Source: Bordetella parapertussis (GTDB lineage: Bacteria; Pseudomonadota; Gammaproteobacteria; Burkholderiales; SG8-41). Taken from it: DNA of 64,000 nucleotides. Numbering within the stretch: position 1 is the stretch's first letter; each line of letters opens with the position of its first letter. Location of the stretch: the NCBI GenBank assembly GCA_945861275.1, contig CAMATZ010000023.1:1-64000 (forward strand). Direction: 5' to 3'. Shown one piece after another: positions 1-9,130 of this stretch. The translations under genes were made by a program, and so were the position numbers. Under the pieces are notes generated by a model. The model saw only the letters and a program-made list of their open reading frames with translations. It ran no database searches and was not told where the DNA came from.

Positions 1-28
1 TGCCGTTCTACCATTGAACTACACCCGC
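1..28 (-). tRNA. tRNA-Gly, 5' part only (cut by window edge)
   Basis: Read on the minus strand from position 28, the sequence starts GCGGGTGTAGTTCAATGG and has the 5' acceptor strand, the AGTTCAATGGTAGA D-arm and the beginning of the anticodon stem of a bacterial glycine tRNA. The anticodon lies outside the window, so the isoacceptor (probably CCC or UCC from memory of betaproteobacterial tRNA-Gly) cannot be confirmed. Confidence 0.75.
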
Positions 29-41
29 GTGTTCGAGGCCC

Positions 42-307
42 AGGGCCTGTTAACAATTAATTCGTGAGATGCGTTGCTGTCCCAATCGTCGCTGGCAAGG
101 CGCTTGCCGCAGGCAATATCGCGAATATTGCCAAGGCAAGCAACGCAGCAAGCGGCGATTGGGGCAGCAACCCGTAGGGCCAGGGCGATTGGGTGGTAGA
201 TAGCACGGAGTCCTTGATACGCCACAGCGATATGATTTCCATTGGCTCCTTATTTACCAAACCCAATCGTCCCTGGCGCGCTCGCGAATTAATTGTTAAC
301 AGGCCCT
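42..307. mobile_element. MITE-like 266-bp inverted-repeat element
   Basis: The ends at 42-64 and 285-307 are a perfect 23-bp inverted repeat beginning AGGGCCTGTTAACAATT. The interior folds into nested hairpins: 73-92 pairs with 152-171 (two mismatches), 102-108 with 135-141, and a central palindrome 112-132; 183-198 pairs imperfectly with 255-274. No plausible protein is encoded inside. This architecture (short terminal inverted repeats, strong secondary structure, no transposase) is that of a miniature inverted-repeat element mobilised in trans. I do not see a clear target-site duplication, and I cannot name the parent insertion-sequence family. The right end supplies part of the stop codon of the neighbouring gene. 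Confidence 0.65.
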
Positions 308-1904
308 AAGACTCAATTCCCAGTACATTGAAACTGATGCGCGCACACGCCGCGTTTTTTTCCATCACTTCATTAAACTGCAATAGCAGCACGCTTTCAC
401 CGGCCAGCATATGCACATTGCCGGTGCTGTACGAGGCCGCGTTGCGCACCAGCACTTCGACGCCTTTCTGCTGCGCGGCATCGGCGGTGAGCAGGATCGC
501 ATGATCCAGCGGCATGCGCTGCGTCACGCGCATCGTGCGCGAGGTGTCTTCGCGCATCATGCGCACCGCCATCGCTTTGCGGGTGATGAGTTGCACGCCG
601 ATTTCCTGCTGTCCGTCGTCGAGCCGCGACACCCGGCGCACCATGCCCACGGACCACTCGCCGGCGATGTCGCTTTCGATGCCCGCGATGCCGCCCACGC
701 TCACCCAATCGCCGCTGACCGAGGGAATTACCGCGCCAAAGCCGCTGCTGCTGATGTCATTGGCCACCCAGCTTTCGACGTTGGATTTTTCGGTGAAGTC
801 AAAGGGATCGTCAGCCGCGCTTTCGAGCACGTCGATAATTTCCTTGAAGCCCGGCACCACGGTAATACGCGCATTGGATTTTTCTCGTGTGTGCTGGCGC
901 GCCGCCGGCGTGCCCGACCAATCCTGATACATTTGCGTAAGCACTGGCGTCAAAAACGGCAACTCAATGCCGTACGTGAAGCCCAGGTCTTCAGGCACCT
1001 CTTGTGCTTCTTCGATAAAGCGCAGTGCTTCGCCCAGCAATTCCATCGCCGCCCCGGCGCCAAAATATCGTAAATCGGCATCCGGCGAAGGCGCGCGGCC
1101 GATGCGCGCGATGGGCTGCGGATGCTTGAGATCGAACCAGTGCGTACAGCCGGCGTCCGGCGTTTTGGACATCACAAAGTGCGGCGAATAGCGGTTGACA
1201 ATAAACGATGATAGATCCTGCCCCGGCGGTTGCAGGTTTTCGCACGACAGCGACGACTGTATCAATACCTTGAGAAACTCACGCTTGATGGTGGAGGTTT
1301 CACCGGGATAAATCAGCATTTCCTCGTCGATGTTTTCCGATTCAATGTAGGCGTACAGATTAACCAGGCCTATCCAGATCGCCGGCACCGGCGCGGTATA
1401 ACGGATGCGCAACCACTGCAACTGGCGGCGCAACGCGCGCATCGCGCGCGCCACCGCCACCCGCGCCAGCTTTTTGAATACCGTGGCGCTTGCCGCATCG
1501 TCAGCATAACGCTGCACGCAGATTACGTAGGCCGTGGCCAGTTCGCTCCAGCAGTTGTAGGCGCCATTCCACAACGCAGCCTCGCGGCTTCGGGTCTGCC
1601 GCGATGTGTTCAGATATTCACGCAGCAACTGGCGGGTGTGCGCCACGACGGCGGCGTCGAGCAGGTAGATGTCGTCGTAGCGCTCCTCCAGTGTCAGCAT
1701 GGCGGAGCAGTTGATGGCTTCCAGCGCTGCGGTGATTTGCGTTACTGCCTCTACCGCATCGTCGGCCGGCAACGCGGCGATAACTTCGTGCACGTCCTTC
1801 AGCAAGGTTGTCGCGTCAGCAGTCTTTTGCGTGCCCATCCAGTTCAACATACGTACTCCGGTCGAAATCCAGTCAGCGCGAAATTCTAGCAAGAAATCAT
1901 GCAT
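306..1904 (-). CDS. Conserved protein of unknown function (532 aa)
   Basis: I do not recognise a named family with certainty. The protein has an N-terminal helical half of about 340 residues without signal peptide or membrane segments, then a C-terminal part (about 370-532) rich in beta-strand patterns (GAVIPSVSGDWVSVGGIAGI) that resembles small beta-barrel regulatory domains such as PilZ, but the diagnostic RxxxR and DxSxxG c-di-GMP motifs are not evident. It is likely cytoplasmic. The start is the ATG at 1904 with a weak AGGT upstream. The TAG stop at 306-308 coincides with the terminal inverted repeat of the adjacent MITE-like element, so the original C-terminus may have been altered by that insertion. 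Confidence 0.8.
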   Translation of the reverse strand: MHDFLLEFRADWISTGVRMLNWMGTQKTADATTLLKDVHEVIAALPADDAVEAVTQITAALEAINCSAMLTLEERYDDIYLLDAAVVAHTRQLLREYLNTSRQTRSREAALWNGAYNCWSELATAYVICVQRYADDAASATVFKKLARVAVARAMRALRRQLQWLRIRYTAPVPAIWIGLVNLYAYIESENIDEEMLIYPGETSTIKREFLKVLIQSSLSCENLQPPGQDLSSFIVNRYSPHFVMSKTPDAGCTHWFDLKHPQPIARIGRAPSPDADLRYFGAGAAMELLGEALRFIEEAQEVPEDLGFTYGIELPFLTPVLTQMYQDWSGTPAARQHTREKSNARITVVPGFKEIIDVLESAADDPFDFTEKSNVESWVANDISSSGFGAVIPSVSGDWVSVGGIAGIESDIAGEWSVGMVRRVSRLDDGQQEIGVQLITRKAMAVRMMREDTSRTMRVTQRMPLDHAILLTADAAQQKGVEVLVRNAASYSTGNVHMLAGESVLLLQFNEVMEKNAACARISFNVLGIES

Positions 1905-2025
1905 TTACCTAACGCTATCGGGAAACGGCTGTGATCGCGCGCGAACCCGGTAAAATAGCCGTTCCGACTCTGAGGAAAGCTTCGCACACTACCGTGGCTT
2001 GCGGCGAACCGCCCAATTATTTCCC

Positions 2026-2229
2026 GTGATAACCCTGACCGTTAACGGCGAATCGCGCCAGTATCAAAATGCGCTGAATTGCGCAGGCCTGATCGAGGCG
2101 CTGGGACTCGCGGGCAAGCGCATAGCGCTAGAATGCAATGGCGAAATCGTGCCGCGCGGCCGCCATGGCGAGCATACGCTTGCCGACGGTGACAAAATTG
2201 AAATCGTGGTAGCCGTCGGTGGCGGTTAA
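2026..2229 (+). CDS. thiS: Sulfur carrier protein ThiS
   Basis: Small ubiquitin-like sulfur carrier for thiazole formation in thiamine biosynthesis; its C-terminal Gly-Gly is adenylated and thiocarboxylated and delivers sulfur to ThiG. The 67-residue product starts [10 protein letters not shown] after an initiator GTG, ends in AVGGG, and has the normal ThiS length. The frame is open further upstream to a TTG at 1999, but the family begins at the I-T-L-x-V-N-G segment, so GTG 2026 is preferred. It lies 23 nt upstream of thiG, and the two are surely co-transcribed. I see no TPP riboswitch in front of it. Confidence 0.92.
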   Translation: MITLTVNGESRQYQNALNCAGLIEALGLAGKRIALECNGEIVPRGRHGEHTLADGDKIEIVVAVGGG

Positions 2230-2252
2230 AACCACCTGAAAAAGGATGCCCT

Positions 2253-3065
2253 ATGACTGCGCATGAAAATCTGGACCCGCTGCTGATCGGCGGCAAGGCG
2301 TACGGCTCGCGGCTTTTGGTGGGCACCGGCAAATACAAGGATTTTGCCCAGACCCGCGCAGCGGTCGATGCCAGTGCCGCGCAAATCATTACTGTGGCGA
2401 TACGCCGCACCAACATCGGCCAAAATCCCGGCGAGCCGAGTTTGCTGGAAGTACTGCCACCGTCGAAATTCACCCTGCTGCCCAATACCGCGGGCTGCTA
2501 CACGGCTGACGACGCCGTGCGCACCTTGCGGCTCGCGCGCGAGCTGCTTGACGGCCACGACCTGGTCAAACTCGAAGTGCTGGGCGATCCGAAAACACTC
2601 TATCCCAACGTGGTCGAAACCATCAGCGCGGCAAAAACGCTGGTGAAAGACGGCTTCAAGGTGATGGTCTACACCTCGGACGACCCGATCATCGCCAAAC
2701 AACTGGAGGACATCGGCTGCGTCGCGGTGATGCCGCTGGCCTCGTTGATCGGCTCCGGCATGGGCATTTTGAATCCATGGAATCTGCAAATCATTATTGA
2801 AAATGCCAAGGTGCCGGTGGTGGTCGATGCCGGCGTGGGCACGGCTTCCGACGCGGCGATTGCAATGGAACTGGGCTGTGACGCGGTGCTGATGAACACC
2901 GCAATCGCCGCCGCGCGCGACCCGGTGTTGATGGCCAGCGCCATGAAAAAAGCCGTCGAAGCCGGACGCGAGGCCTGGCGGGCGGGACGCATGCCGAAAA
3001 AGCTGTATTCGGCATCGCCGAGTTCGCCGACGGGCGGCATGATAGCGGGCGGCAAGGCAGGTTGA
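2253..3065 (+). CDS. thiG: Thiazole synthase ThiG
   Basis: Cytoplasmic TIM-barrel enzyme that condenses deoxyxylulose 5-phosphate, dehydroglycine and ThiS-bound sulfur into the thiazole phosphate moiety of thiamine. The 270-residue length is normal. The Schiff-base lysine is Lys106 in [11 protein letters not shown], and the phosphate-binding [13 protein letters not shown] loop is present. It follows thiS by 23 nt, with an AAAAAGGA ribosome-binding site ahead of ATG 2253. A strong 25-bp inverted repeat lies downstream and may end the transcript. Other thiamine genes (thiC, thiE, thiO) are not in the window. Confidence 0.97.
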   Translation: MTAHENLDPLLIGGKAYGSRLLVGTGKYKDFAQTRAAVDASAAQIITVAIRRTNIGQNPGEPSLLEVLPPSKFTLLPNTAGCYTADDAVRTLRLARELLDGHDLVKLEVLGDPKTLYPNVVETISAAKTLVKDGFKVMVYTSDDPIIAKQLEDIGCVAVMPLASLIGSGMGILNPWNLQIIIENAKVPVVVDAGVGTASDAAIAMELGCDAVLMNTAIAAARDPVLMASAMKKAVEAGREAWRAGRMPKKLYSASPSSPTGGMIAGGKAG

Positions 3066-3126
3066 GCGTTCAGAGTTCAATGGCACTATCTTGATCCGTT
3101 GTAGCTTGAACAAGATCAACCCCTCG

Positions 3127-3221
3127 ACCGCAAAGACGCAAAAACGCAAAGAACGACACGCAAAGGAAAGAAAGGCCAGGGTTTTCCTTGCGTTTCCTTT
3201 GCGTTTTTGCGTCTTTGCGGT
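3127..3221. repeat. 25-bp perfect inverted repeat (intergenic hairpin)
   Basis: Positions 3127-3151 (starting ACCGCAAAGACGCAAAAACG) and 3197-3221 are perfectly complementary, with a 45-nt spacer. The CGCAAAGACGCAAAAACGCAAAG motif is a type of dispersed intergenic palindrome seen in many proteobacterial genomes. It may act as a transcription terminator for thiSG or as an mRNA-stabilising hairpin; there is no obvious T-run directly after it. Confidence 0.8.
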
Positions 3222-3296
3222 GAAGCTTTTAAGTTTGCACGTCGGCAATCATTGTGACTTGCGCCCCGCGCACTGTTCAAGGCTCCCGCTGGCACC

Positions 3297-3992
3297 GTGA
3301 CCTCTCCGCCTCACGCCCACCCCCACATCCGCAGCTACGTACTGCGCCAGGGCCGCATCTCCAACGCGCAGAGCCGCGCACACCTGACACTGTTACCTCG
3401 CTACGGCGTGGCATTTTCACAATTTTGCATCGACCTTGACCAGGTGTTCGGCCGCGCTGCGCCGAAAATTCTGGAAATCGGATTCGGCATGGGTGAAACC
3501 ACCGCAGCCATCGCGCACGCGCTGCCGCAAAACGATTATCTCGGCATCGAAGTACACACGCCGGGTGTGGGCAGTCTGCTCAAACACATCGAGAGCCTGG
3601 CACTCACCAATGTGCGCATCATCCAGCACGACGCGGTGGAAGTCCTGCATCACATGATCGCGCCGGCAAGCCTGGATGGCATCCACATTTTTTTCCCCGA
3701 TCCGTGGCCGAAAAAACGCCATCAAAAACGGCGGCTGATCCAGGCGCCGCTGGCCGCGACGCTGGCCGGCAAATTAAAACCGTCAGGCTATCTGCACGCC
3801 GCCACCGACTGGCATGAATACGCGCAGCAGATACTGGCGGTGTTCAGCGCCACGCCCGCGCTTGAAAATACCGCGGCAGATTTTGCACCGCGCCCGGACT
3901 ATAGACCGCGCACCAAATTCGAAGCGCGCGGGTTAAGACTCGGTCACGGAGTTTGGGATATTGTTTTTAAACGCGCCGCCAGCGGCGCATAG
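3297..3992 (+). CDS. trmB: tRNA (guanine46-N7)-methyltransferase TrmB
   Basis: SAM-dependent methyltransferase that makes m7G46 in the variable loop of tRNAs. The product is 231 residues with a GTG start. The SAM-binding motif [10 protein letters not shown] is near residues 58-67, and the family signature [15 protein letters not shown] is near 130-145. The C-terminus ends [15 protein letters not shown], after which a short AASGA tail is added. That tail and the preceding codons overlap the 3' end of the convergent EAL-domain gene by 49 nt, an unusually long tail-to-tail overlap. Confidence 0.95.
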   Translation: MTSPPHAHPHIRSYVLRQGRISNAQSRAHLTLLPRYGVAFSQFCIDLDQVFGRAAPKILEIGFGMGETTAAIAHALPQNDYLGIEVHTPGVGSLLKHIESLALTNVRIIQHDAVEVLHHMIAPASLDGIHIFFPDPWPKKRHQKRRLIQAPLAATLAGKLKPSGYLHAATDWHEYAQQILAVFSATPALENTAADFAPRPDYRPRTKFEARGLRLGHGVWDIVFKRAASGA

Positions 3993-6103
3993 AGCAGACT
4001 GCCCGACGCATCCGGCTCGGCACGCGCCGACAGCAGTTGACGCAGCGCAGACGGATCCAGCGGGCGCGAAAATAAATAGCCCTGGATCTCGTCGCATTCG
4101 TTCTCACGCAGAAATTTCAATTGCGCTTCGGTTTCAACACCTTCCGCAATCACCTGCAGCTCCAGCGCGTGGCCGAGTTGAATCACCGCGCGCGCGATGG
4201 CGGCGCCATCGCTGGATGAAGTCACTTCACGCGTGAAGGACTGATCGATCTTCAGACGGTCTATGGGAAATCGCCGCAGATAACTCAGGCTCGAATAGCC
4301 GGTGCCGAAATCGTCGATCGCCATCTGCAGGCCCAGATTCTTCAGTTCCCGGAGTTTGAGAACCACCGCATCGACATCCTTCATCATCAGGCCTTCGGTA
4401 ATTTCCAGTTCCAGGTGCTCCGGCGCCAACCCTGTACGCGCCAGAATTTCAGACACTTTCGAGATCAGATTCCGATCGCGAAACTGCCGCGGCGACAGAT
4501 TCACCGCAACGTGCCCCACCGCGAATCCTTCGTCAATCAAGGCCTTGGTTTCGCGGCAGGCTTCTTCCATGACCCAGGTGCCGATGCTCACGATGATATC
4601 GCTTTCTTCCGCCACCGGGATAAAGCGTACCGGCGACACCATGCCCATCTCCGGGTGCTGCCAGCGCACCAAGGCTTCCAGCCCGATCAAGCGGCCATCC
4701 TGTGCCGACACCTGCGGCTGGTAATGCACCAGCAACTCGCCTTTTTCAATGGCGTGCCGCAGATTCGCCTCGATATACAAGCGCTCTTCGGTGCGTTTAT
4801 CGCTGGCCGCCGAGTAAAAATAATAACAATCGCCGCCGAGACTGCGCGCGTGCCGCATCGCGGTGTCGGCGCGGCGCAACAACGTTTCCGGGTCGAGGCC
4901 GTCGTTGGGATACAACGCGCAACCCAGGCTGCACGTCACCACCACCTCTTGCTCACCGAGCATGACCGGCGCGCGCACCGCGCCCAATATGCGGGTCATC
5001 GCCTGCGCGGCGCCGCCCAGATTATCGATATCGATCAGCGTCATCGCGAATGAATCGGCGCCCAGCCGCGCCAGAGAATCATGGTCGCGCAGCGCGCCGC
5101 GCAGCCGCAGCGCGACACTTTTTAATAGCTCATCACCGGCGTCGTGTCCCAGACTTTGATTCACATACTTGAAGTGATCAATATTGACAACGAAAGTGGC
5201 AACCATGCGATTGTAGCGCTCGCCGTAGGCGATGCCGTAGCGCAGGTGATCCGCCAGCAAAGGCCGGTTGGCGACACCGGTCAGTGTATCGTGCGTATCC
5301 CGATGCACCATCTCGTCAAGGTAGTGCCGCGTCTCGCTGTAATCCATGATCACGCCCAGCAGCGATGTGAGCTCCCCTTCGGCGCTGCTGATGGCGACGC
5401 CGCGCTCGCGTATCCAGCGCGCTTCGCCATCCGGCAACATGATGCGATACTCAATGCTGTAGGTGGCGCCCTCGGAGAGCTGATTTTGCACGTCGTGCCA
5501 GGCGCCCGCCAAATCCTCGGTGTTAATGATCGAGCCCCAGGTGCGTACCGCATTGCCGATAAATTCCACCGGCTCGTAGCCGGAGAGCTCACGGCAGCCG
5601 TCGCTGATAAACACCATGCTCCAATCGGCATCCGGTTGCCGTTGATAGGCCACCACCGGCAGTTTGCCCACCAGCTGCGAAAGCTGGCGCTCGCTCTCTC
5701 CCACCTGCAGCAGGTGCCGCGCCTGATCCGTCACATCGAACGCCATGCCCAGCGTGCCGATGGCGGCGCCGCTGTCGTCCAGCAACGCCATGCGGCGGGT
5801 CTCGAACTGGCGCGCCTGACCCGCGAGATTAAAAATGAACAACTCGCCGCGCTTCGCCTCGCGCGTCGTCATCACATCCAGTTCTTCCTGCAGGCTGTGT
5901 TCCGCGATTTCCAGCGGAAACAGATTGAAATCGGTAACGTCGATAACCTCGAGCTCGGCGCCACCGGCCTGATACTCGCACAACCTGCGGAACGCGACAT
6001 TTACCGCCACGTAGCGATGCCCGAGGTCTTTCACCCACGCGGGTTCGGGCAGCGATTCGAGAAAACTTTCGCCCAGCGTGCACGCTAAATCATTGATGTC
6101 CAT
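3944..6103 (-). CDS. PAS-PAS-GGDEF-EAL cyclic-di-GMP phosphodiesterase (degenerate GGDEF)
   Basis: Signalling protein of 719 residues. Two PAS sensor domains occupy roughly residues 10-125 and 135-265, a GGDEF-type domain follows (about 280-435), then an EAL domain (about 450-700). The cyclase signature reads RLGADSF instead of RxGGDEF, so diguanylate cyclase activity is probably lost. The EAL domain keeps [21 protein letters not shown] and VIAEGVET, so it should hydrolyse c-di-GMP. No membrane segment is seen, so it is probably a soluble sensor. The frame is open upstream of ATG 6103, but that codon gives the natural start [14 protein letters not shown] and leaves 55 nt to the preceding gene. 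The 3' end overlaps trmB by 49 nt. Confidence 0.92.
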   Translation of the reverse strand: MDINDLACTLGESFLESLPEPAWVKDLGHRYVAVNVAFRRLCEYQAGGAELEVIDVTDFNLFPLEIAEHSLQEELDVMTTREAKRGELFIFNLAGQARQFETRRMALLDDSGAAIGTLGMAFDVTDQARHLLQVGESERQLSQLVGKLPVVAYQRQPDADWSMVFISDGCRELSGYEPVEFIGNAVRTWGSIINTEDLAGAWHDVQNQLSEGATYSIEYRIMLPDGEARWIRERGVAISSAEGELTSLLGVIMDYSETRHYLDEMVHRDTHDTLTGVANRPLLADHLRYGIAYGERYNRMVATFVVNIDHFKYVNQSLGHDAGDELLKSVALRLRGALRDHDSLARLGADSFAMTLIDIDNLGGAAQAMTRILGAVRAPVMLGEQEVVVTCSLGCALYPNDGLDPETLLRRADTAMRHARSLGGDCYYFYSAASDKRTEERLYIEANLRHAIEKGELLVHYQPQVSAQDGRLIGLEALVRWQHPEMGMVSPVRFIPVAEESDIIVSIGTWVMEEACRETKALIDEGFAVGHVAVNLSPRQFRDRNLISKVSEILARTGLAPEHLELEITEGLMMKDVDAVVLKLRELKNLGLQMAIDDFGTGYSSLSYLRRFPIDRLKIDQSFTREVTSSSDGAAIARAVIQLGHALELQVIAEGVETEAQLKFLRENECDEIQGYLFSRPLDPSALRQLLSARAEPDASGSLLYAPLAARLKTISQTP

Positions 6104-6158
6104 TGAATGAACCGGCACGTCACTCAACGTGCGGCACGGCTGATCGCTCGCTGCAACA

Positions 6159-7181
6159 TCATTTTTCAACCCTGAGATTTGCTTCCTTGATGAGCTTGCC
6201 CCAGCGCGCGGTTTCGCTCGCCATAAAGGCGCCGAACTGCTCCGGGCTGCTGGATATGGCCTCGACGCCGAGATCACCGAGGCGCGACTTTACGCTCTGC
6301 GTCGCCAGTGCCCTGACCAGATCGGCATTGACCTTGTCGATGATCGGTCGCGGCACGCCCGCCGGAAACAGAATGCCCCACCAATTGACCGCCGCAAAAC
6401 CTTTCAGGCCCTCTTCGGCCAGCGTCGGCAATTCAGGGGTAAAGGGCCAGCGCTTCTCGCTGGTGACCGCCAGCGCGCGCAGCTTGCCGGTTTTCATGGC
6501 CTGCATCGCCGGCACCGCGTCTGAAAACATGGTGGTGATCTGACCGCCCATGATGTCGGTAATCGCCAGCGCATTGCCTTTGTAATTGACCGTAATCATT
6601 TTAACGCCAGCGATGCGCTGGAACATTTCGCCCGCGAAGTGCGACATGCTGCCGGGGCCGCTGGTGCCGTAGGTCAACTCACCGGGGCGGGCTTTTGCCA
6701 GCGCCACCAGTTGTTTCACATCCTTCACCGGCAGGGTCACCGGCACCACCAGAATATTCGCCGAGTTGGTAATGCGCGACACCGGCGCGAAATCCTTCTG
6801 CCAGTCGTAATTCACTTTCGCCAGCAGCGGCTTGGCGACGACCGGACCGAAATTGCCGAGCAGAAAGGTGTAACCGTCCGCCGCTTGTTTCGAGGCATAC
6901 TCCATACCGATGGAACCATCTGCCCCCGGCCGCGACTCGACGATCACCGGCTGGCCCCAGTATTCACTCAACTGCTGGCCGATAATACGCGCCATCACAT
7001 CGGAACTGCCGCCCGGCGGATAGGTCACCACAAATCTCACCAGCTTGTTGGGATAGGCTTGCACTGAGGCTTGGCCCGAGGCCTGTGCTGCGCCTGGTGC
7101 AGGGGTTTGTGCCACTGCCGGCGCGCACGCCATGATGACCAGCGCCGCCGCGCCGAGGGTTGTTTTGATGACGCCATGCAT
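6159..7181 (-). CDS. Bug-family tripartite tricarboxylate transporter receptor
   Basis: Periplasmic solute-binding protein of the TctC/Bug family (340 aa), expected to bind a small carboxylate. A Sec signal peptide ends near ACAPAVAQ (residue 25) and is followed by a low-complexity Ala/Gln/Pro linker. Family landmarks are YPNKLVRFVVTYPPGGSSD, GQPVIVESRPGADGSIG, ADGYTFLLGN and VNYKGNALAITDIMGGQI. A good AAGGAG ribosome-binding site precedes ATG 7181. It lies 14 nt downstream of hemW on the same strand, probably as read-through company. No TctA/TctB membrane partner is nearby. The ligand is unknown. Confidence 0.93.
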   Translation of the reverse strand: MHGVIKTTLGAAALVIMACAPAVAQTPAPGAAQASGQASVQAYPNKLVRFVVTYPPGGSSDVMARIIGQQLSEYWGQPVIVESRPGADGSIGMEYASKQAADGYTFLLGNFGPVVAKPLLAKVNYDWQKDFAPVSRITNSANILVVPVTLPVKDVKQLVALAKARPGELTYGTSGPGSMSHFAGEMFQRIAGVKMITVNYKGNALAITDIMGGQITTMFSDAVPAMQAMKTGKLRALAVTSEKRWPFTPELPTLAEEGLKGFAAVNWWGILFPAGVPRPIIDKVNADLVRALATQSVKSRLGDLGVEAISSSPEQFGAFMASETARWGKLIKEANLRVEK

Positions 7182-7195
7182 ACCGTACTCCTTAT

Positions 7196-8440
7196 CTAAT
7201 CCGGGAGAAACAATTGTAGCAAATCATTCAGAAAGCGCTGCCCCAGCCGCGTCGGCGCGAGGTGCTGATGATCCCGCGTGATCAATCCGCGCTGCTCCGC
7301 CGCCTGCAACGGTTTTAACACGCTGGTCAGCGGCACGCCAGCGCGTTCGGTAAACAAACGCAGGTCGAAACCGCCATTCAGGCGCAGCGCATTCATCATG
7401 AACTCAAAACCAAGCTCGCCGGCAACGACCTCGTGTGTTTCCTGCATCGCGTTGCCGGCGGCGGCCTGTTCCATGAACTGCACGGGCTGGCGGTAGCGTG
7501 CCTCGCGCACCACGCGGTCGGCAAACGAAAGCTTGCCGTGCGCGCCCGCGCCGATGCCGATGTAATCGCCGAATAGCCAGTAATTCAGATTGTGCTGGCA
7601 ACGCATGGCGGGCTGGGCGAATGCCGAGGTTTCGTAATTGTCATAACCCCGCGCCGCCAGCAGCGCTTCGATTTCGGCCTGCATTTCGGCCGCGGTATCG
7701 TCATCCGGCAGTGGCGGCGGATAACGATGAAAGTAGGTGTTGGGTTCCAGTGTCAGATGATAGACCGACAGATGCGGCGGTTCGAACGCCAGTGCAGCTT
7801 CGACGTCGGCGCGCGCTTCGGCCACGTTTTGTTGCGGCAAGCCGTACATCAAATCCACATTGAAATTATCGAAATGCTCGCGCGCAATGTCGATGGCGCG
7901 CCGTGCTTGCGTGTCGTCGTGGATGCGCCCCAGCGCTTTCAGGTGGCGCGGATTGAAGCTCTGGATGCCAAGCGACAAACGATTCACCCCGGCCGCCCGG
8001 TAATCGCGAAAGCGCTGCGTTTCCACCGTGCCGGGATTCGCCTCCAGCGTAATCTCCGCATCGGGATTCAACGGCAGGCGCGCACGCACCGCCGCGAGTA
8101 TCGCGTCCACCGCCGCGCCCGACAGCAAACTCGGCGTGCCGCCGCCGAAAAACACGCTGTGGATGCGCCGGCCCCACACGCGGGGCAGCGTCTGCTCTAA
8201 ATCGGCGACCAGCGCGGCCACATACGCCTGCTCCGGAATTTCGCCACGCGCCCCGCGTAACTCATGCGAATTGAAATCGCAATACGGGCATTTGCGCAGG
8301 CACCACGGGATATGGATGTAGAGCGCCAGCGGCGGCAGCGCGGTGAAGCGCGGTTTTGCGTGAGGCGTGAGGGGTGAAGCGCTAGGCGCAGCTGTCAAGG
8401 CCATACTGGTTGAATCGTGCGACGCTCCCTCGCGCCTCAC
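7196..8440 (-). CDS. hemW: Radical SAM haem chaperone HemW
   Basis: Member of the HemN-like radical SAM family now regarded as a haem chaperone rather than coproporphyrinogen dehydrogenase. The [4Fe-4S]-SAM motif CLRKCPYCDF lies just after ALYIHIPW, with FFGGGTPSLL downstream and the usual C-terminal winged-helix-like part. It has 414 residues from a GTG that overlaps the rdgB stop as GTGA (8437-8440). The first 38 or so residues are an atypical Ala/Pro/Thr-rich extension encoded by a palindromic repeat (8365-8381 with 8440-8456); ATG 8404 is an alternative start. Part of an rph-rdgB-hemW group. Confidence 0.93.
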   Translation of the reverse strand: MRREGASHDSTSMALTAAPSASPLTPHAKPRFTALPPLALYIHIPWCLRKCPYCDFNSHELRGARGEIPEQAYVAALVADLEQTLPRVWGRRIHSVFFGGGTPSLLSGAAVDAILAAVRARLPLNPDAEITLEANPGTVETQRFRDYRAAGVNRLSLGIQSFNPRHLKALGRIHDDTQARRAIDIAREHFDNFNVDLMYGLPQQNVAEARADVEAALAFEPPHLSVYHLTLEPNTYFHRYPPPLPDDDTAAEMQAEIEALLAARGYDNYETSAFAQPAMRCQHNLNYWLFGDYIGIGAGAHGKLSFADRVVREARYRQPVQFMEQAAAGNAMQETHEVVAGELGFEFMMNALRLNGGFDLRLFTERAGVPLTSVLKPLQAAEQRGLITRDHQHLAPTRLGQRFLNDLLQLFLPD

Positions 8441-8456
8441 GCTTCACCCCTCACGC
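8365..8456. repeat. Palindromic repeat inside the rdgB/hemW junction
   Basis: Positions 8365-8381 (GCGTGAGGGGTGAAGCG) and 8440-8456 are a perfect 17-bp inverted repeat, with extra imperfect GCGTGAGGC copies beside each arm. This is a typical intergenic-type palindrome, but here it is translated. It supplies the last residues of RdgB (RGVRGEA) and the N-terminal tract of HemW (SASPLTPHAKPRF). Confidence 0.75.
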
Positions 8457-9096
8457 CCCGGCACAGCCGGGCCGCCAGCAACGCCAGCGCCTGTCCACGA
8501 TGACTGATAGCGTTTTTCTCGTGCGCCGGCAATTCCGCTGCAGTCTTGTTTAATGCCGGCAGATAAAAATACGGATCGTAACCAAAGCCACCCTCTCCGC
8601 GCGGCGCGGCGATAATTTCGCCGTTCCAGCGCCCTTCAGCGATGATGGGTTCGGGATCTTCAGCGTGGCGCACCAGCACCAGCACACAGGTGTAATGCGC
8701 GCTGCGATTGGCCGTGCCCTCCAGCATCTTGATCAACTTCGCATTGTTGCGCGCATCCTGCGTGTCACCCGCGGGTGCATCATCCGTCGTTGCGGCATAA
8801 CGCGCCCCTTGTTCGTTGGGCGCACAAAAACGCGCCGAGTGCACACCGGGTGCGCCGCCCAGCGCCGCCACACAGATGCCCGAATCATCCGCCAACGCCG
8901 GCAATCCCGACGCGCGGCTCGCATGACGCGCCTTGGCCAGAGCGTTTTCGACAAAGGTGCAATGCGGCTCGTCCGCGTCAACAATGCCCAGGTCGAATTG
9001 CGACAGGATCGTCATCCCCAGCGGCTCACACAACTGGCGAAATTCGCGCACTTTTCCGGCATTACCGGAGGCGATGACCAGCTTGTCCAGGTTCAC
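8437..9096 (-). CDS. rdgB: XTP/dITP diphosphatase (non-canonical purine NTP pyrophosphatase) RdgB
   Basis: House-cleaning enzyme that hydrolyses dITP, XTP and ITP to monophosphates, keeping deaminated purines out of DNA and RNA. The product is 219 residues. The N-terminus LVIASGNAGKVREF carries the family SxNxxK nucleotide-binding motif; ADDSGICVAAL and GEGGFGYDPYFYLP are the conserved substrate-pocket segments, followed by the SHRGQAL signature. The last residues are encoded by a palindromic repeat. It lies 34 nt downstream of rph and overlaps hemW by 4 nt, so it is probably one operon. Confidence 0.96.
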   Translation of the reverse strand: MNLDKLVIASGNAGKVREFRQLCEPLGMTILSQFDLGIVDADEPHCTFVENALAKARHASRASGLPALADDSGICVAALGGAPGVHSARFCAPNEQGARYAATTDDAPAGDTQDARNNAKLIKMLEGTANRSAHYTCVLVLVRHAEDPEPIIAEGRWNGEIIAAPRGEGGFGYDPYFYLPALNKTAAELPAHEKNAISHRGQALALLAARLCRGVRGEA

Positions 9097-9130
9097 AACA
9101 ATTTATTTTAAAACAATAGGTTATGAACTA

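Noticed and set aside
1905-2025. TPP riboswitch before thiS
   Set aside because: Only a lone CTCTGAG is present; the conserved thi-box segments (CTGAGA ... ACCTGATCTGG) are not found.
2226-3248. Long reverse-strand frame opposite thiG
   Set aside because: It is the antisense of a clear thiG, rich in His/Arg as such shadows are, with no family resemblance.
5144-6088. Forward-strand frame of 314 residues inside the EAL gene
   Set aside because: It is antisense to strongly conserved PAS and GGDEF coding sequence, and its composition is of a shadow type.
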